DNA of 64,000 nucleotides from an uncultured Bacteroidales bacterium (GCA_944323805.1 CALUTW010000002.1:1-64000); one strand, 5' to 3'; counted from the first letter of the stretch, positions 22,846 to 33,107 are shown. Program-made: numbers and translations. The notes: a model not told the origin generated them from the sequence alone.

Positions 22846-23487
22846 TCAGAATTTCTTCCCGGACAATATGCTGTATACTGTCTCGGATATTATCTTAATG
22901 TCTTTAAGGATAGACTGTTTCTTCAGGTATTCCAGATCCATGCTGAGACGCCTGAGCATCTTTTCCATCGTATCCGTATAGCCGTTATACAGGGTGGCCT
23001 CAGAAAAAAGCCCAGGGCGTAGCCTGTACAGATAGCGGTAATCAGGATTCTCGGCTATAATCTTATCCACAAAATACTTACGTTCAGGCCTCGGCCCGAC
23101 AAAAGCCATATCGCCTTTAAGGACATTCCAGAGTTGCGGAAGTTCATCGATATGATGGTCCCTCAGGAAACGCCCGGTGGCAGTCAGCCTGTCATCGTCT
23201 TCCTTGCACAAAATGGCCTCGCCCTCCTTTTCCGCATCATCAACCATTGAACGGAACTTATAGATTGTAAAGATTTTTCCTTTAAAACCGACCCTTTCCT
23301 GACAGAAAATTGCCGGTCCGCTGTCTTCCTTTTTAATGGCTATATAGATTATGACAAAAAGCGGGGCGCACAGGATAATGCAGACGGCTGACCCGATAAT
23401 GTCAAAGACTCTTTTCATTACAGCAAACACAGGAGACACCTTATACGGGTCATCTGTCCTGACTGCATGAGTTGAATATTTTTTCAT
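22846..23487 (-). CDS. Initiating sugar-phosphate transferase (undecaprenyl-phosphate, WcaJ/PglC type)
   Basis: 213 residues from MKKYSTHAV. It starts glycan synthesis by moving a sugar-1-phosphate to undecaprenyl phosphate at the inner membrane. One hydrophobic anchor (VFDIIGSAVCIILCAPLFVI) is followed by the Bac_transf catalytic domain: FCQERVGFKGKIFTIYKFRSM, DELPQLWNVLKGDMAFVGPRP and LRPGLFSE. The chosen start overlaps the upstream GT4 gene by 38 bp; an internal Met at 23418 (MKRVFDIIG) would avoid this and is a realistic alternative. Confidence 0.9.
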   Translation of the reverse strand: MKKYSTHAVRTDDPYKVSPVFAVMKRVFDIIGSAVCIILCAPLFVIIYIAIKKEDSGPAIFCQERVGFKGKIFTIYKFRSMVDDAEKEGEAILCKEDDDRLTATGRFLRDHHIDELPQLWNVLKGDMAFVGPRPERKYFVDKIIAENPDYRYLYRLRPGLFSEATLYNGYTDTMEKMLRRLSMDLEYLKKQSILKDIKIISETVYSILSGKKF

Positions 23488-24580
23488 ACAAAGCGAAACA
23501 GTTATCAATCATCTTTTCTTCTGTGAACATGGACCGGTACCGTCTATATGAATTCTCTGAGAACGAACGGTACACATTTTCATCCGACAGCACTTTAATA
23601 ATGGCATTTGCCATCTCTCGTGCATTTCCGGGCTCGACATTCAGCCCTGACACGCCATTGGCATTGACCCATGATACTCCTGACCCCGGTATATTGGTTG
23701 CTATTACCGGCTTAGCGCATGACATGGCCTCAATCTGCGCTATGCCGAACGCTTCCGTTTTCTGAATAGAGCTGAGACAGAAAATATCACAGGCATGGTA
23801 CAATGCCGGCAGGACATTCTCGTCTATAAAGCCGAGCAGCATTACCTTATGCTCAAGGCCTGACTCATGTATCTGCTGTTCAAGGACCGGACGCAATGGT
23901 CCGGCCCCCCCGATAAGTACAATGCAGTCATCAGGCAGATAGCCGGCAGCTTCAATAAGTGTCGTATGTCCCTTATATTCGATGAGGCGACCAAGTGTGA
24001 ATATTACCTTTTTACCATGGCATTTTTCAAGGATATTATCGACGTCTTCCTTGTTGTAAGGTACAGGACTGACACCGATAGGAATACAGCATGTCTTTCC
24101 TATCACATCCTCAAGATACGGAGACTCCTCTATATAGACTGGCGTTGTCCCCACTATGGCATCCGCCCTGTGAATCAGCCAGTTCTGTAGCGGAGCATAA
24201 AACCTGAGCAGATGCTTCTGCTTCAGTATGTCACTGTGCCAGTGAAGGACGACCTTCCCTCTGTATCCTGACATAAACAGAGCCAGACATGCCATAGGGT
24301 CAGGATGATGCACATGTATGATATCATATCCGGAGCATCTCTTGTTCAGTTCTGATATCATGGATGGGGAAATCATTGTAGCAGCCAGCTTTGCAAGGCT
24401 TCTGCAGCATATCAGGTCTGCATGCCTGTTGATATGTGTAACAGAGGTGCCGCCGTCCAGAGCAACACACATCATGTCACAGTCCACTTCTCTTGCCGAC
24501 AACCCTGACATAAGGTCGAACATTACCTTCTCGACACCACCCTTTACAGGATAGAATTTGCCAAGCTGAAGTATTTTCAT
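23450..24580 (-). CDS. Glycosyltransferase family 4
   Basis: 376 residues. GT-B fold with an N-terminal GKFYPVKGGVEKVMFDL glycine-rich acceptor-side loop and a C-terminal nucleotide-sugar half with FTLGRLIEYKGHTTLIEAA and the EX7E region EAFGIAQIEAMSCAKPVIA. It transfers a sugar to the growing lipid-linked repeat unit at the cytosolic face. It overlaps the next upstream gene by 4 bp (ATGA). Confidence 0.9.
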   Translation of the reverse strand: MKILQLGKFYPVKGGVEKVMFDLMSGLSAREVDCDMMCVALDGGTSVTHINRHADLICCRSLAKLAATMISPSMISELNKRCSGYDIIHVHHPDPMACLALFMSGYRGKVVLHWHSDILKQKHLLRFYAPLQNWLIHRADAIVGTTPVYIEESPYLEDVIGKTCCIPIGVSPVPYNKEDVDNILEKCHGKKVIFTLGRLIEYKGHTTLIEAAGYLPDDCIVLIGGAGPLRPVLEQQIHESGLEHKVMLLGFIDENVLPALYHACDIFCLSSIQKTEAFGIAQIEAMSCAKPVIATNIPGSGVSWVNANGVSGLNVEPGNAREMANAIIKVLSDENVYRSFSENSYRRYRSMFTEEKMIDNCFALYEKIFNSCSQDR

Positions 24581-25812
24581 ATAAGTCTCAGTTTTTCGTA
24601 CAGTCTCAGGTAATCAGCATATCTGTCCTCTTTCCGAAAATGCCGGACAGCATATTGCCGGCATCTTGCCATATAAGAGTCCTTACCTTCCGCTTCAATA
24701 TGACGGACAGCATCAATGACTCCTCTTATGTCCCCCTGTCCGACAACATAACCGGTATCATGTGTAACAGACTCCATGCTTCCGCCTGTCCGGTATGTGA
24801 CAACAGGTGTCCCGCATGAAATAGATTCCATATTCACTGTAGGGTAGTTGTCCTGCCATGTCGGATTGACAAGTACATCAGCTGCGGAATAAAGCCCCGC
24901 AAGATCGCTGATACTTTCCGTCTTCGGAATACATATTATCTCATCCGGGAGTTTCCTCCGTTGTCTCTCTGTTACCCCTACCAGCACTATTTTCTCATCA
25001 CCGTTGAGATACCGGCTCAAAGCGACAAAATCATCAAGGCCTTTTTCCTTGCTCCAGATACTTGCTACTCCTAAAATGATATGCCAATCTTCCAGTCCAT
25101 ACCTTGACCTGACCGGGGACGGATTTCTGAAAGAGAATCTTTCCGTATCTATACCGTTATGAATGATTCTGATACTGTATCTGTTTAGAAATGATGACAT
25201 CATTTCTTTCCGCATCCAGTCCGATACTGTCACAATCACAAACCTGTCCTCGGGCATCGAAGTAAATGCCCGTTTCTTATCTATCCAGTTCCCTGCGGAC
25301 CTGTCAAGCCAGAGACTTGCAGGAAACTTTGCCCTCTGCGGACAATGGCCGCAACCAGTCTGCCATTTACGGCATCCTGCCGATGCATAATGATAGCAAT
25401 GTCCCGTATAAAGCCAGCAGTCATGTACTGTCCAGACAACCGGTATACGGTTTTTTGACAGGTAATCGAACAGTATCCGATAATTAAGGAAATACCCGTG
25501 GATATTATGGATATGCACCACATCCGGTCTGACAGATTTCATCTTCTCCACAAACGCCCTTGTCGCATGTGCAGATGCCAGTCCGTGACGATCTGTGACC
25601 CTTGTCACTATGCCGTGCCATATTACATCCGCAAGATTGCCGACAGGAACAATTTCAGATCTGCAGGACATTATACCGTCACGGCCCTTGCTGTATGCCA
25701 CATAACTTTCCCATCCGCCAGCCATAGCCACATCCCCTATCTCCCTCACGATACGGCCTGTGGATGCAGTTGTCCTCAACACCGGATTTATCTGAAGCAA
25801 CCTTTTCATCAT
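24577..25812 (-). CDS. Glycosyltransferase family 4
   Basis: 411 residues. N-terminal NPVLRTTASTGRIVREIGD is a pattern seen in WcaL-like colanic-acid-type transferases; VHIHNIHGYFLNYRILFDYL and TVHDCWLYTGHCYHY follow with a Cys-rich stretch (CRKWQTGCGHCPQ), typical of this subgroup. The C-terminal domain has ASIWSKEKGLDDFV and YPTVNMESISCGTPVVTYRT. It starts 4 bp inside the end of the upstream GT4 gene and ends 4 bp inside the next. The sugar specificity is unknown. Confidence 0.9.
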   Translation of the reverse strand: MMKRLLQINPVLRTTASTGRIVREIGDVAMAGGWESYVAYSKGRDGIMSCRSEIVPVGNLADVIWHGIVTRVTDRHGLASAHATRAFVEKMKSVRPDVVHIHNIHGYFLNYRILFDYLSKNRIPVVWTVHDCWLYTGHCYHYASAGCRKWQTGCGHCPQRAKFPASLWLDRSAGNWIDKKRAFTSMPEDRFVIVTVSDWMRKEMMSSFLNRYSIRIIHNGIDTERFSFRNPSPVRSRYGLEDWHIILGVASIWSKEKGLDDFVALSRYLNGDEKIVLVGVTERQRRKLPDEIICIPKTESISDLAGLYSAADVLVNPTWQDNYPTVNMESISCGTPVVTYRTGGSMESVTHDTGYVVGQGDIRGVIDAVRHIEAEGKDSYMARCRQYAVRHFRKEDRYADYLRLYEKLRLI

Positions 25813-26963
25813 GAGGATTTTTCTGTTCTGTCATGCATAAGTCCGTCAAACAGCGTTACCCACCTCTGCATCACAGATGCCTCGGAATAAGTATCTGCAG
25901 CTTTCCTTGCCTCTGTTGACATTCTCTTTCTCAGTTCAACGTCATCCATCAACCGCATCATGGCAGATGCGAGTCCGGATATATCCCCGTTACGGACTAT
26001 CAACCCGTCAACCCCATCGTGGATAATCTCTCCTGGCCCGCACGGACAATCGAAAGCCACTGCCGGCACCCCGCAGGACATCGCTTCGACAAGCACCATT
26101 CCAAACCCCTCATAATTGGAACTCATCACGAGTATGGAACTTTTCAGATACTCGGACATGATATCCTGGACAGGGTCATTCAGACTGACTGAAGTGGACA
26201 ATCCATATGTATCTATCATACCTTGCAGCTTGTCATGCCATTCTCCCCGGCCGAAGATTTCGAGCCTCCAATCATTGTATCTCCCGAAAGCCATTACAAT
26301 ATTCCATGCTTCTATAAGACGGTCAAAACCTTTCTGATAGTCAAGTCTTCCGACAGCTATTACGCGGTGTGCCGTAACACTGGAATAGGGTCCGCTCCAT
26401 GATATGTAATTAGGAATAACCTCGATTCCCGGGACATCCCCCCAGTTCTTCTTGTCTTCTTCCGTAAGCACCACAAACCGGTCAAATCTCCTGACAAGAC
26501 ACTCATCCTGCCATGTCCGTAATCTGTCAATCATTCCGAGAAGTCCTTGCCGGGCATACTGAAGCCTGAAAGACTTGTTGAAATGCAGCTCCAGAACTTT
26601 CCTGCTGCCATCTTTCAATGCCGGAATAAAAGAAGACTCTGACGGGAACAATGATACAGTCACATCCGGTCTTTCTATTTCAAGCAGAGAAGCGAGAGCC
26701 TTCCGGTGTCTTGCCCTTTTATACAGATAGCCGATAATCTTCCTTAAGATTCCTTTGTCATTATCGTCCATATAATTGATGTCCAGATCGACATGGCGGA
26801 CATTCTCCGGAAAACGATAATACGGAGCCCGTCCTTTCTGGTCAGTAGTCACAACTACAATCTCCCAATGCATATGCCTGACAAGCCACCTTACCTTGTC
26901 GGCAAGGACCCTGTCCATTCCTCCCGGACTGAATGTCCCGAGTATGCAGTATACTATCTTCAT
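25809..26963 (-). CDS. Glycosyltransferase family 4
   Basis: 384 residues with N-terminal LGTFSPGGMDRVLADKVRWL and C-terminal AVGRLDYQKGFDRLIEAW and YEGFGMVLVEAMSCGVPAVA, as in PglH/PglJ-like GT4 enzymes. Overlaps neighbours by 4 bp at both ends, so it belongs to the same translationally coupled group. The donor sugar cannot be told from the sequence. Confidence 0.9.
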   Translation of the reverse strand: MKIVYCILGTFSPGGMDRVLADKVRWLVRHMHWEIVVVTTDQKGRAPYYRFPENVRHVDLDINYMDDNDKGILRKIIGYLYKRARHRKALASLLEIERPDVTVSLFPSESSFIPALKDGSRKVLELHFNKSFRLQYARQGLLGMIDRLRTWQDECLVRRFDRFVVLTEEDKKNWGDVPGIEVIPNYISWSGPYSSVTAHRVIAVGRLDYQKGFDRLIEAWNIVMAFGRYNDWRLEIFGRGEWHDKLQGMIDTYGLSTSVSLNDPVQDIMSEYLKSSILVMSSNYEGFGMVLVEAMSCGVPAVAFDCPCGPGEIIHDGVDGLIVRNGDISGLASAMMRLMDDVELRKRMSTEARKAADTYSEASVMQRWVTLFDGLMHDRTEKSS

Positions 26964-27778
26964 GCCTGACGGATACTCCTGAGTCTTTTCCGGTAAGATC
27001 TGTATGCACGGAAATAGTACGGATTTCTAATACACATCAGCAGCAGCCACGCAAATTCCTTGAGTCCTGGCCTCATCCATGGTTTCAGTTTTCCGATGAA
27101 ATGAATCACATATATAGGCTTGCCACTCCCGTTATCCAGCGAATATCCCAGATGACGCACATACCATGTCAGAAAATCAGCAAAGACGTTGTATCCCTCG
27201 TCAAGATGAAGGTCATGCCTTTGAGGCCACCCTGGAATATATTCATGGATTACATCCTGGTCTCCGACACTGCTGTCTGATGCCTTTGCCCTGTCTATGA
27301 CCTTTCGTGCCATCATTATAAGCCCAGCCTCGACATCCTTGTCAGGGACCAGCACCATAAGCCCTGAATTGAGTGTGGACCAATGTCCGTTCCCGGGATA
27401 TGACCTGCCAGCAGATACAGCTGAAAATGCATCGCAGTCGAACAGATGGTCAAGATTACGCAATACCAGCATGTCGGAATCAATGAATACCACCTTTTCA
27501 AACTCCATGAGCCCCCAGACCAGAAGCTTGTCGAATGTATGGCTCCAGTGAGGGAAATCATAACCTGAGGAATCCGGCAATTCCATCACTGCAGGAGACA
27601 CAAGTCTCCTGCAGCGGATACCCAGTGACTGGAGAGTATCCTCCACCTTGCTGTCGATATCAGGAGACAGCATGCAGTATAACGGATAGTGGCATCCTGC
27701 TTCCTTCAATGAGAGAGCAAGTACAAGGACACCATCAAGATAATTCGGTGTCGACAGTAATGTCACATACGCCTTCAT
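26960..27778 (-). CDS. Glycosyltransferase family 8 (glycogenin-like)
   Basis: 272 residues. The GT8 signs are YVTLLSTPNYLDGVLVLALS at the start, the metal-binding DxD in KVVFIDSDMLVLRNLDHLF, then STLNSGLMVLVPD and DQDVIHEYIPGWPQ, with HFIGKLKPW near the end. Such enzymes use UDP-glucose or UDP-galactose with retention. It is one of two GT8 genes in the locus; the other is at 35513-36502. Confidence 0.88.
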   Translation of the reverse strand: MKAYVTLLSTPNYLDGVLVLALSLKEAGCHYPLYCMLSPDIDSKVEDTLQSLGIRCRRLVSPAVMELPDSSGYDFPHWSHTFDKLLVWGLMEFEKVVFIDSDMLVLRNLDHLFDCDAFSAVSAGRSYPGNGHWSTLNSGLMVLVPDKDVEAGLIMMARKVIDRAKASDSSVGDQDVIHEYIPGWPQRHDLHLDEGYNVFADFLTWYVRHLGYSLDNGSGKPIYVIHFIGKLKPWMRPGLKEFAWLLLMCIRNPYYFRAYRSYRKRLRSIRQA

Positions 27779-29085
27779 ATTTCCGCAGCTATGATTTCTT
27801 CCGCATCAGGCTCTTTTCGGGCCATCCCCAGTGCAAGGAAAATTGCAAAGGCAGAAAAGATATCAGAAGATACTTTCAGCCATACAAGCAGCTGGAGAAC
27901 AAACAGAAATACAAACATGAGCCTACTGCCAGGAAAAAACTGCATTCCGATTGCAGACGACTTCCAAATGAAAATTATGAACAACAGCAGACATGGAAGC
28001 CCTGCATAATATATAAACCTGAGATATCCGACATCAGTCGCCATATAATAGCCTCCATATTCCTCTCCGACATAATACGGGTCGGCAAAAGTATTATAGA
28101 AATAGCCGTCACCGATCAGCCATGTCTTTATTGTCTCCGGAAAGCGGTACATTGTCCATAGCAACTCATTTGAATGCACTTCCCATCTACCCTCCTCAAC
28201 CAGAGAGAAGAATCCCTCGAAGGCAAAACGGAAATTCCTTCTGAATACCATGTCGGTCTCATACAGCACACCTGCAAATACAGCAAAAACCAGCATAATC
28301 ACGATGCCAGTCCGGAGAAATCCCGACGTCGTGGACGGCAGATGCCTAAGGTTGTAAAGCCTAAGTGAATACACCATATAAATCATTGCCATGACCATCC
28401 CTACTGTTGTTGTTCGGGATATCATGTTCCCGATAATGGATATTATCGCAAACGCCATGAGATACAGCACCATACCTGCAGGCCTGTGTTCATATTCCTC
28501 TGCTATCCGTGAAGCGGAGGCAGCCATTATTATCAGCACTGCCGAGAAGCGGATTCCGGCCACATCAAAGGCACATCCTACACCATACAGACGTCCCTTG
28601 GCAAATTCATCAAGACCACTCATACCATATAGGAACGAATGGACCGTATTGAATACGGCAGGACTGCTGTCAATCCCGATAGCCAGAAGACATTGCATGG
28701 CTGACGCAGCAGCGAGATACCGGGCAATCACTGATACTGTCACATTCTCATGGACAATGGACAGATACTGTATCAGAGTATAGGCTCCTGCCAGCCACAC
28801 AAGCATTGAGAATATATACGAAACATACGTAAAATCAGAGGTGGTATTATACGTTACGGATGCATAAGACGCCAAGGATACAAATGACGCGAATATGACA
28901 AGTGTCAGAAAATTTCTGTTTACTATGCCATTACGACTCTTTGCAGCATTTATTATCACAATAGGTAAGGCAACAATGGCCATGAGCATCTTAGTATTGA
29001 TTCCCGGCAGGAATGTAAAGCTGAACGGGAAATAATAGAAACTCGTCAGAATGACCCCGGCAAGTATTGCAATATACCTCAACAT
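27775..29085 (-). CDS. O-antigen polymerase/ligase-like membrane protein (Wzy candidate)
   Basis: 436 residues with about ten or more hydrophobic segments, beginning YIAILAGVILTSFYYFPF, and a large loop (about 285-365) rich in aromatic and charged residues (RFAFEGFFSLVEEGRWEVHS, then GDGYFYNTFADPYYVGEEYG). This loop and topology match Wzy/WaaL-family proteins, which polymerise repeat units in the periplasm. It is the only such protein in the locus, so it is the likely polymerase. Sequence conservation in this family is too low for more. Confidence 0.75.
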   Translation of the reverse strand: MLRYIAILAGVILTSFYYFPFSFTFLPGINTKMLMAIVALPIVIINAAKSRNGIVNRNFLTLVIFASFVSLASYASVTYNTTSDFTYVSYIFSMLVWLAGAYTLIQYLSIVHENVTVSVIARYLAAASAMQCLLAIGIDSSPAVFNTVHSFLYGMSGLDEFAKGRLYGVGCAFDVAGIRFSAVLIIMAASASRIAEEYEHRPAGMVLYLMAFAIISIIGNMISRTTTVGMVMAMIYMVYSLRLYNLRHLPSTTSGFLRTGIVIMLVFAVFAGVLYETDMVFRRNFRFAFEGFFSLVEEGRWEVHSNELLWTMYRFPETIKTWLIGDGYFYNTFADPYYVGEEYGGYYMATDVGYLRFIYYAGLPCLLLFIIFIWKSSAIGMQFFPGSRLMFVFLFVLQLLVWLKVSSDIFSAFAIFLALGMARKEPDAEEIIAAEI

Positions 29086-29094
29086 TTTACCGAA

Positions 29095-30084
29095 CTACCT
29101 GTAGATTATACCGTAGACTATCCTGTAGAACAATATATAATGCAGTCTCACTACCCAGAACTGCCCTCTGGCAGCGCACTTCTGAAGCAGGTTTGCCCTG
29201 AACGATATACGTCTGTTCTTCCCTATATATCTGTCGGCTTCCGGATACATGTGCTGCCACATGCGGTATTTTTCACGGCTTGCACTTATCAGGAACGGAT
29301 ATTTCACATCCAGTTTCAGAAAGCCCATTTCGGTATCTAAGGTATCTCCATATCTCTCATGCAGGAATAATGATATCCTTCTGACATTATAGTCAAGCTC
29401 CTTCATATGCCTATCCGAGTATGTACGGCTGAATGCCCCTTCATTTGTCTTGTCGTAATGATAAAAAGCTTCAGGAAGATGCACAACCTTGTCCGCTACA
29501 GCAAAAAGCATCATCATGGTCATATCTTCCCCCATCCCGTATCCGTCAGGAAACGAAATCCCGTTGCCCGTATAAAGACTACGGCTTACAAGCTTATTCC
29601 AGACATTGAATTTCATTGCCCCGCTGAGCATTCCTTTCAAGGCATCGACCGGTGTCCCATATCCAGGCTGCTTCATATACCGTTCATTATGACGGAATGT
29701 CAGGTACCAGTCACACCATACGATATCCGCCTTTTCTCCGGAGGCTGCATCATACATTCTCTGCAATGCATCCGCATCCAGCCAATCGTCACTGTCGCAA
29801 TGGAATATATATTGGCCTTCAGCCACTGACATCCCTGTATTCCTTGCTGCCGGAAGCCCCCTGTTCACATCATGTTTCAATACCTTGACTGCACCATCCC
29901 GCTCCGGGTGCCGTGCAATGCATTCCTGCAGCAATCCGATGCTTCCATCCGGAGTCGCATCATCCACAAAAATGAATTCTGCGTCCTTCATTGTCTGTCC
30001 AAGTAATGACTCAGCGCATCTGACAATGAATCTCTCGACTCTATAGACAGGTATAATGACTGATATCTTTATTTCACGACTCAT
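29095..30084 (-). CDS. Glycosyltransferase family 2
   Basis: 329 residues. The GT-A fold is clear: ISVIIPVYRVERFIVRCAES, FIFVDDATPDGS, GLPAARNTGMSVAEGQYIFH and the metal-binding CDSDDWLD. The C-terminal half (NVWNKLVSRSLYTGNGISFP, GYGMGEDMTMMMLF) resembles EpsJ/WcaA-type transferases. It follows the acyltransferase pseudogene by 28 bp. Confidence 0.9.
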   Translation of the reverse strand: MSREIKISVIIPVYRVERFIVRCAESLLGQTMKDAEFIFVDDATPDGSIGLLQECIARHPERDGAVKVLKHDVNRGLPAARNTGMSVAEGQYIFHCDSDDWLDADALQRMYDAASGEKADIVWCDWYLTFRHNERYMKQPGYGTPVDALKGMLSGAMKFNVWNKLVSRSLYTGNGISFPDGYGMGEDMTMMMLFAVADKVVHLPEAFYHYDKTNEGAFSRTYSDRHMKELDYNVRRISLFLHERYGDTLDTEMGFLKLDVKYPFLISASREKYRMWQHMYPEADRYIGKNRRISFRANLLQKCAARGQFWVVRLHYILFYRIVYGIIYR

Positions 30085-30112
30085 GACAGTACCATATATG
30101 CGTTTGCCGTGA

Positions 30113-30977
30113 TTATTTCCGCCCCGTCATGACTTTAAGCAATCCAGGGCAATATCTCCTCATGAAAGCAAATAGAGCAAGAAGAGACAGTACGACAGCA
30201 AGTTCAGTCCCGGCATACAGCATGACAGCCCCGAAACCGGTATCCGGTCTAACAATTTTCAGAAATACTTTCAGGACTCTTGTCAATATCAGTGCATGGG
30301 AGACATAGATGAAAGCCTGCCGCCGCAAAGAATGGATTTACCTTGACATAGGATTTCTCCAGCAGCCATGCAGCAAGATTATATGCGAGGAACAGCGCTG
30401 CAAAAGTATTGAGCAACTTTACAACTCTCGCTACCTCACTGAAATCCATGACAACTATATACAGGACTCCAAGCAACGGATACAATGCAAGAGACCATTT
30501 GAAAAACGACCGGAAGGACAGTATCATATCTTTCCGGGAAATACTCATATAAGCTCCGAACGAAAAGAAAAAGAACGCCTTTGCAAGGAATTCAAACCTC
30601 AAGCCCATCCACGATGGAAGAAACAGAAGTATACCAAGAAAGACCAGAAACCATATGCGGAATCGTCGTATCATCCAGTACAGGACCGGAGTAAACAATA
30701 CCACTACCATAAGATCCCTCAAAAACCATAGAGGAAATACCAGGGGATATGCATTTCCTGTTTCAACTACAGCCCCGGGGATAGACATAAGGGCACCGTT
30801 ATAATACCAGAAGCAGGAAAGAAGGCCCTTAAGGGAGAGGTCCAGCTCTGCATCGGCATTAAACTGCGACCCGTCAAGTCCGACCCTGGCGGAGAACATG
30901 TGAACTGTTACAACAACAATTGCCAGCGGAAAGCGGAGCAGGTCAAGGCTCTGAGATCGTAAATTATTCTGACTCAT
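30113..30977 (-). pseudogene. Acyltransferase family 3 (O-acetyltransferase-like), frameshifted
   Basis: A membrane acyltransferase of the WecH/OatA type split over two frames. The first frame (30977 to 30249) starts LRSQSLDLLRFPLAIVVVTV and has the hydrophobic helices of the family, but after VNPFFAA it runs out of frame. The second frame continues as RQAFIYVSHALILTRVLKVF to the stop at 30113, exactly the expected next helix. The break is at a GCGGCGGC tract near 30315-30330, and restoring the frame needs a one-base skip. It would add acetyl or similar groups to the polysaccharide. A sequencing or assembly error is the main alternative; slippage in the repeat is also possible. Confidence 0.82.
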
Positions 30978-32056
30978 TACAAATGATCCGGAACTGACAT
31001 GGCATTACCATTATGCCGGATGTTCCTGATTTTCAACATATATTTATACAAGCGACTCAAAATCCTGACAGGAATGGTATTTACATCCTTATGCAACCGC
31101 CACCAATTGATATACCGGAATCCCATGAACGAACTCGCTTCTCTGCTTCCGATATAATCATACAATTCAGGACTAGTATTCTTCAGTTCAATGTCAAAAT
31201 CCTCGAGCATATGACGCATCCGTACATCGAAATGCTCCATGGCAAGGACATAGACATCTTTCAGCATAGGGACAATCCTTGCATAAAGATATTGCCGGAC
31301 AGGCCGGTCAGCCACATCATCACGATAGCGTTCATAGCCGGCCGCCATATCAAGGGCACATCTCAATGTATGCCGTAAACTTTTCTTCTTGACAGCAGGA
31401 TCTACAGTCTGCCCTGCCCTTCCTACAAGATACATGTAGACAGGCCTGTCAAAATATGCCACGGTATGCACATAAATCATAGGCAACGCTATCCATTGCT
31501 GGTCTGTATATGAAATACTTTCCGTCTGACGATATTCCATGTCCGTCAGAAGTCTCCGCCGATATGTGACAGCATGCATCTGCATATTGCAGAATACCGG
31601 TCCTGTACATATGGCATCCATATCATACATTATCCCATCTCCGATGCTGTACCTTATAGTCTTACGCGGCTGCCTCCTGATATCAACAACCGTGAAATCA
31701 GAAAGTACAAGATCGGCATCGGTAATCTCAAGGAAAGCAATGAAACAATCAAGGTTATCAGGATCCATACTGTCATCGGCATCCAGGACCTTCACATATT
31801 TCCCTTTAGCCTCTTCCAGTCCACGGTTGACACAGGAACCATAGTTCCCGTTGTCCTTGTCAATTACCCTGAATATGTCAGGATAATTCTTTTCATACCC
31901 ATGGGCTATCTCCGATGTCCTGTCCTTGCTGCCGTCATTGACCACCAGCACCTCGACCTTGCCAAGATTTTTCCTTACAAGCACAGAATCGAGGCAATAT
32001 GGGAGATAATCCTCCATATTGTACGATGGTACTATTAATGTCAATACCTTGCCCAT
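30977..32056 (-). CDS. Glycosyltransferase family 2
   Basis: 359 residues from MGKVLTLIVPSYNMEDYLPY; this start is 1 bp past the upstream stop, whereas the longer frame to 32125 would run into the previous gene. The GT-A core (VEVLVVNDGSKDRTSEIAHG, NYGSCVNRGLEEAKGKYVKV, LDADDSMD) is intact. The C-terminal region has CNMQMHAVTYRRRLL and SYTDQQWIALPMIY. Its stop overlaps the start of the acyltransferase pseudogene (TAATG). Confidence 0.9.
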   Translation of the reverse strand: MGKVLTLIVPSYNMEDYLPYCLDSVLVRKNLGKVEVLVVNDGSKDRTSEIAHGYEKNYPDIFRVIDKDNGNYGSCVNRGLEEAKGKYVKVLDADDSMDPDNLDCFIAFLEITDADLVLSDFTVVDIRRQPRKTIRYSIGDGIMYDMDAICTGPVFCNMQMHAVTYRRRLLTDMEYRQTESISYTDQQWIALPMIYVHTVAYFDRPVYMYLVGRAGQTVDPAVKKKSLRHTLRCALDMAAGYERYRDDVADRPVRQYLYARIVPMLKDVYVLAMEHFDVRMRHMLEDFDIELKNTSPELYDYIGSREASSFMGFRYINWWRLHKDVNTIPVRILSRLYKYMLKIRNIRHNGNAMSVPDHL

Positions 32057-32057
32057 G

Positions 32058-33098
32058 TCACTGGTTCCTGATAATCCCGCACCTTTCATTCCGCTCTGCA
32101 AAGAAAGCTCGCATCTCCATGACAATCCCGGGGATATAACGTTTTATCCTGTCACGCAGGGATATCTGCCGCTCAACCCTTCTATATGGAGACGGCCTCA
32201 TAAGGAGCTCCGCCTCATCTGCGTCTATATCTGACATGATTTTCTGAACAGCATCATATATTGCAGACGGCTGCCCTGCCTCATGCCATTGTGCACGGAC
32301 AATTTCCCCGTAACGCTCGAGTATACCCGCCCTGTCCAGCAGTTCACGCTGAGTAAAAAAGGCAAAATGTGCAACTATAGCATCCCCGTTCCACGCATTT
32401 GAGATTCCTTTAACAGTAGGATAGATGCATGAGAGGAACTCCTCGTCATCTCCAGGCACTATCCCTGCAAACTTGCGCATCTCATTACCGAACCACATCA
32501 CAGCATTGATTGAAAATCTCGTCATACCCATCTCTTTGCGACCGATATGCAGGTCAGCCCACAGCCCCGGCTTCAGATATCGGTCAATGAACCAGCTATG
32601 AAGTTCTTTCGCGAATTCTCCGCTCTTCCACAACACCGGATGAATTGCAGATGCCCCATAATAACCATCCAGCTCAATCCTGTCTTCAACCTGAAGCAAA
32701 TATGTGGAAAGAGAATTATTGATGACAAGCGGGGAAACCAGAAAATAATGAGGATTCTCTATCCGGAACTGCACCATCATCTCTATCAGTCCCGGCTCCA
32801 TCCACACAATGTCATCGTCAAGTTTAAAATATATTGTATCTGGTTCTACGCATGCCTTATAAAAAGCATTTATCGTCGCATTACCGTTCACGACACCATC
32901 CGGCTGCCACACAAGGTTCACTTTTGGGAACTGCTCTGCAATCCGACAGAAAAAACCGATGTCTGCACCATTATGAGTATTGATCCAGATGTCATACCTG
33001 TCCACGATATCCGATGCCAAGACATACGGAATAAGATACTGCATATAGCGGCGACGGCCGGCGGCAGTATTGACAACTATTCTATAATCCTTATACAT
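32058..33098 (-). CDS. Probable glycosyltransferase (divergent GT-A type)
   Basis: 346 residues. It starts MYKDYRIVVNTAAGRRRYMQ and carries a DxD-like motif in YFKLDDDIVWMEPG near residue 93; DDEEFLSCIYPTVKG and HFAFFTQRELL occur later. These are features of a family of Bacteroidales capsule-locus proteins with a presumed glycosyltransferase role, sometimes compared with galactofuranosyl or hexosyl transferases. It is placed between GT2 genes and near glf. I do not recognise a characterised homologue. Confidence 0.65.
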   Translation of the reverse strand: MYKDYRIVVNTAAGRRRYMQYLIPYVLASDIVDRYDIWINTHNGADIGFFCRIAEQFPKVNLVWQPDGVVNGNATINAFYKACVEPDTIYFKLDDDIVWMEPGLIEMMVQFRIENPHYFLVSPLVINNSLSTYLLQVEDRIELDGYYGASAIHPVLWKSGEFAKELHSWFIDRYLKPGLWADLHIGRKEMGMTRFSINAVMWFGNEMRKFAGIVPGDDEEFLSCIYPTVKGISNAWNGDAIVAHFAFFTQRELLDRAGILERYGEIVRAQWHEAGQPSAIYDAVQKIMSDIDADEAELLMRPSPYRRVERQISLRDRIKRYIPGIVMEMRAFFAERNERCGIIRNQ

Positions 33099-33107
33099 AA
33101 TACTGGC

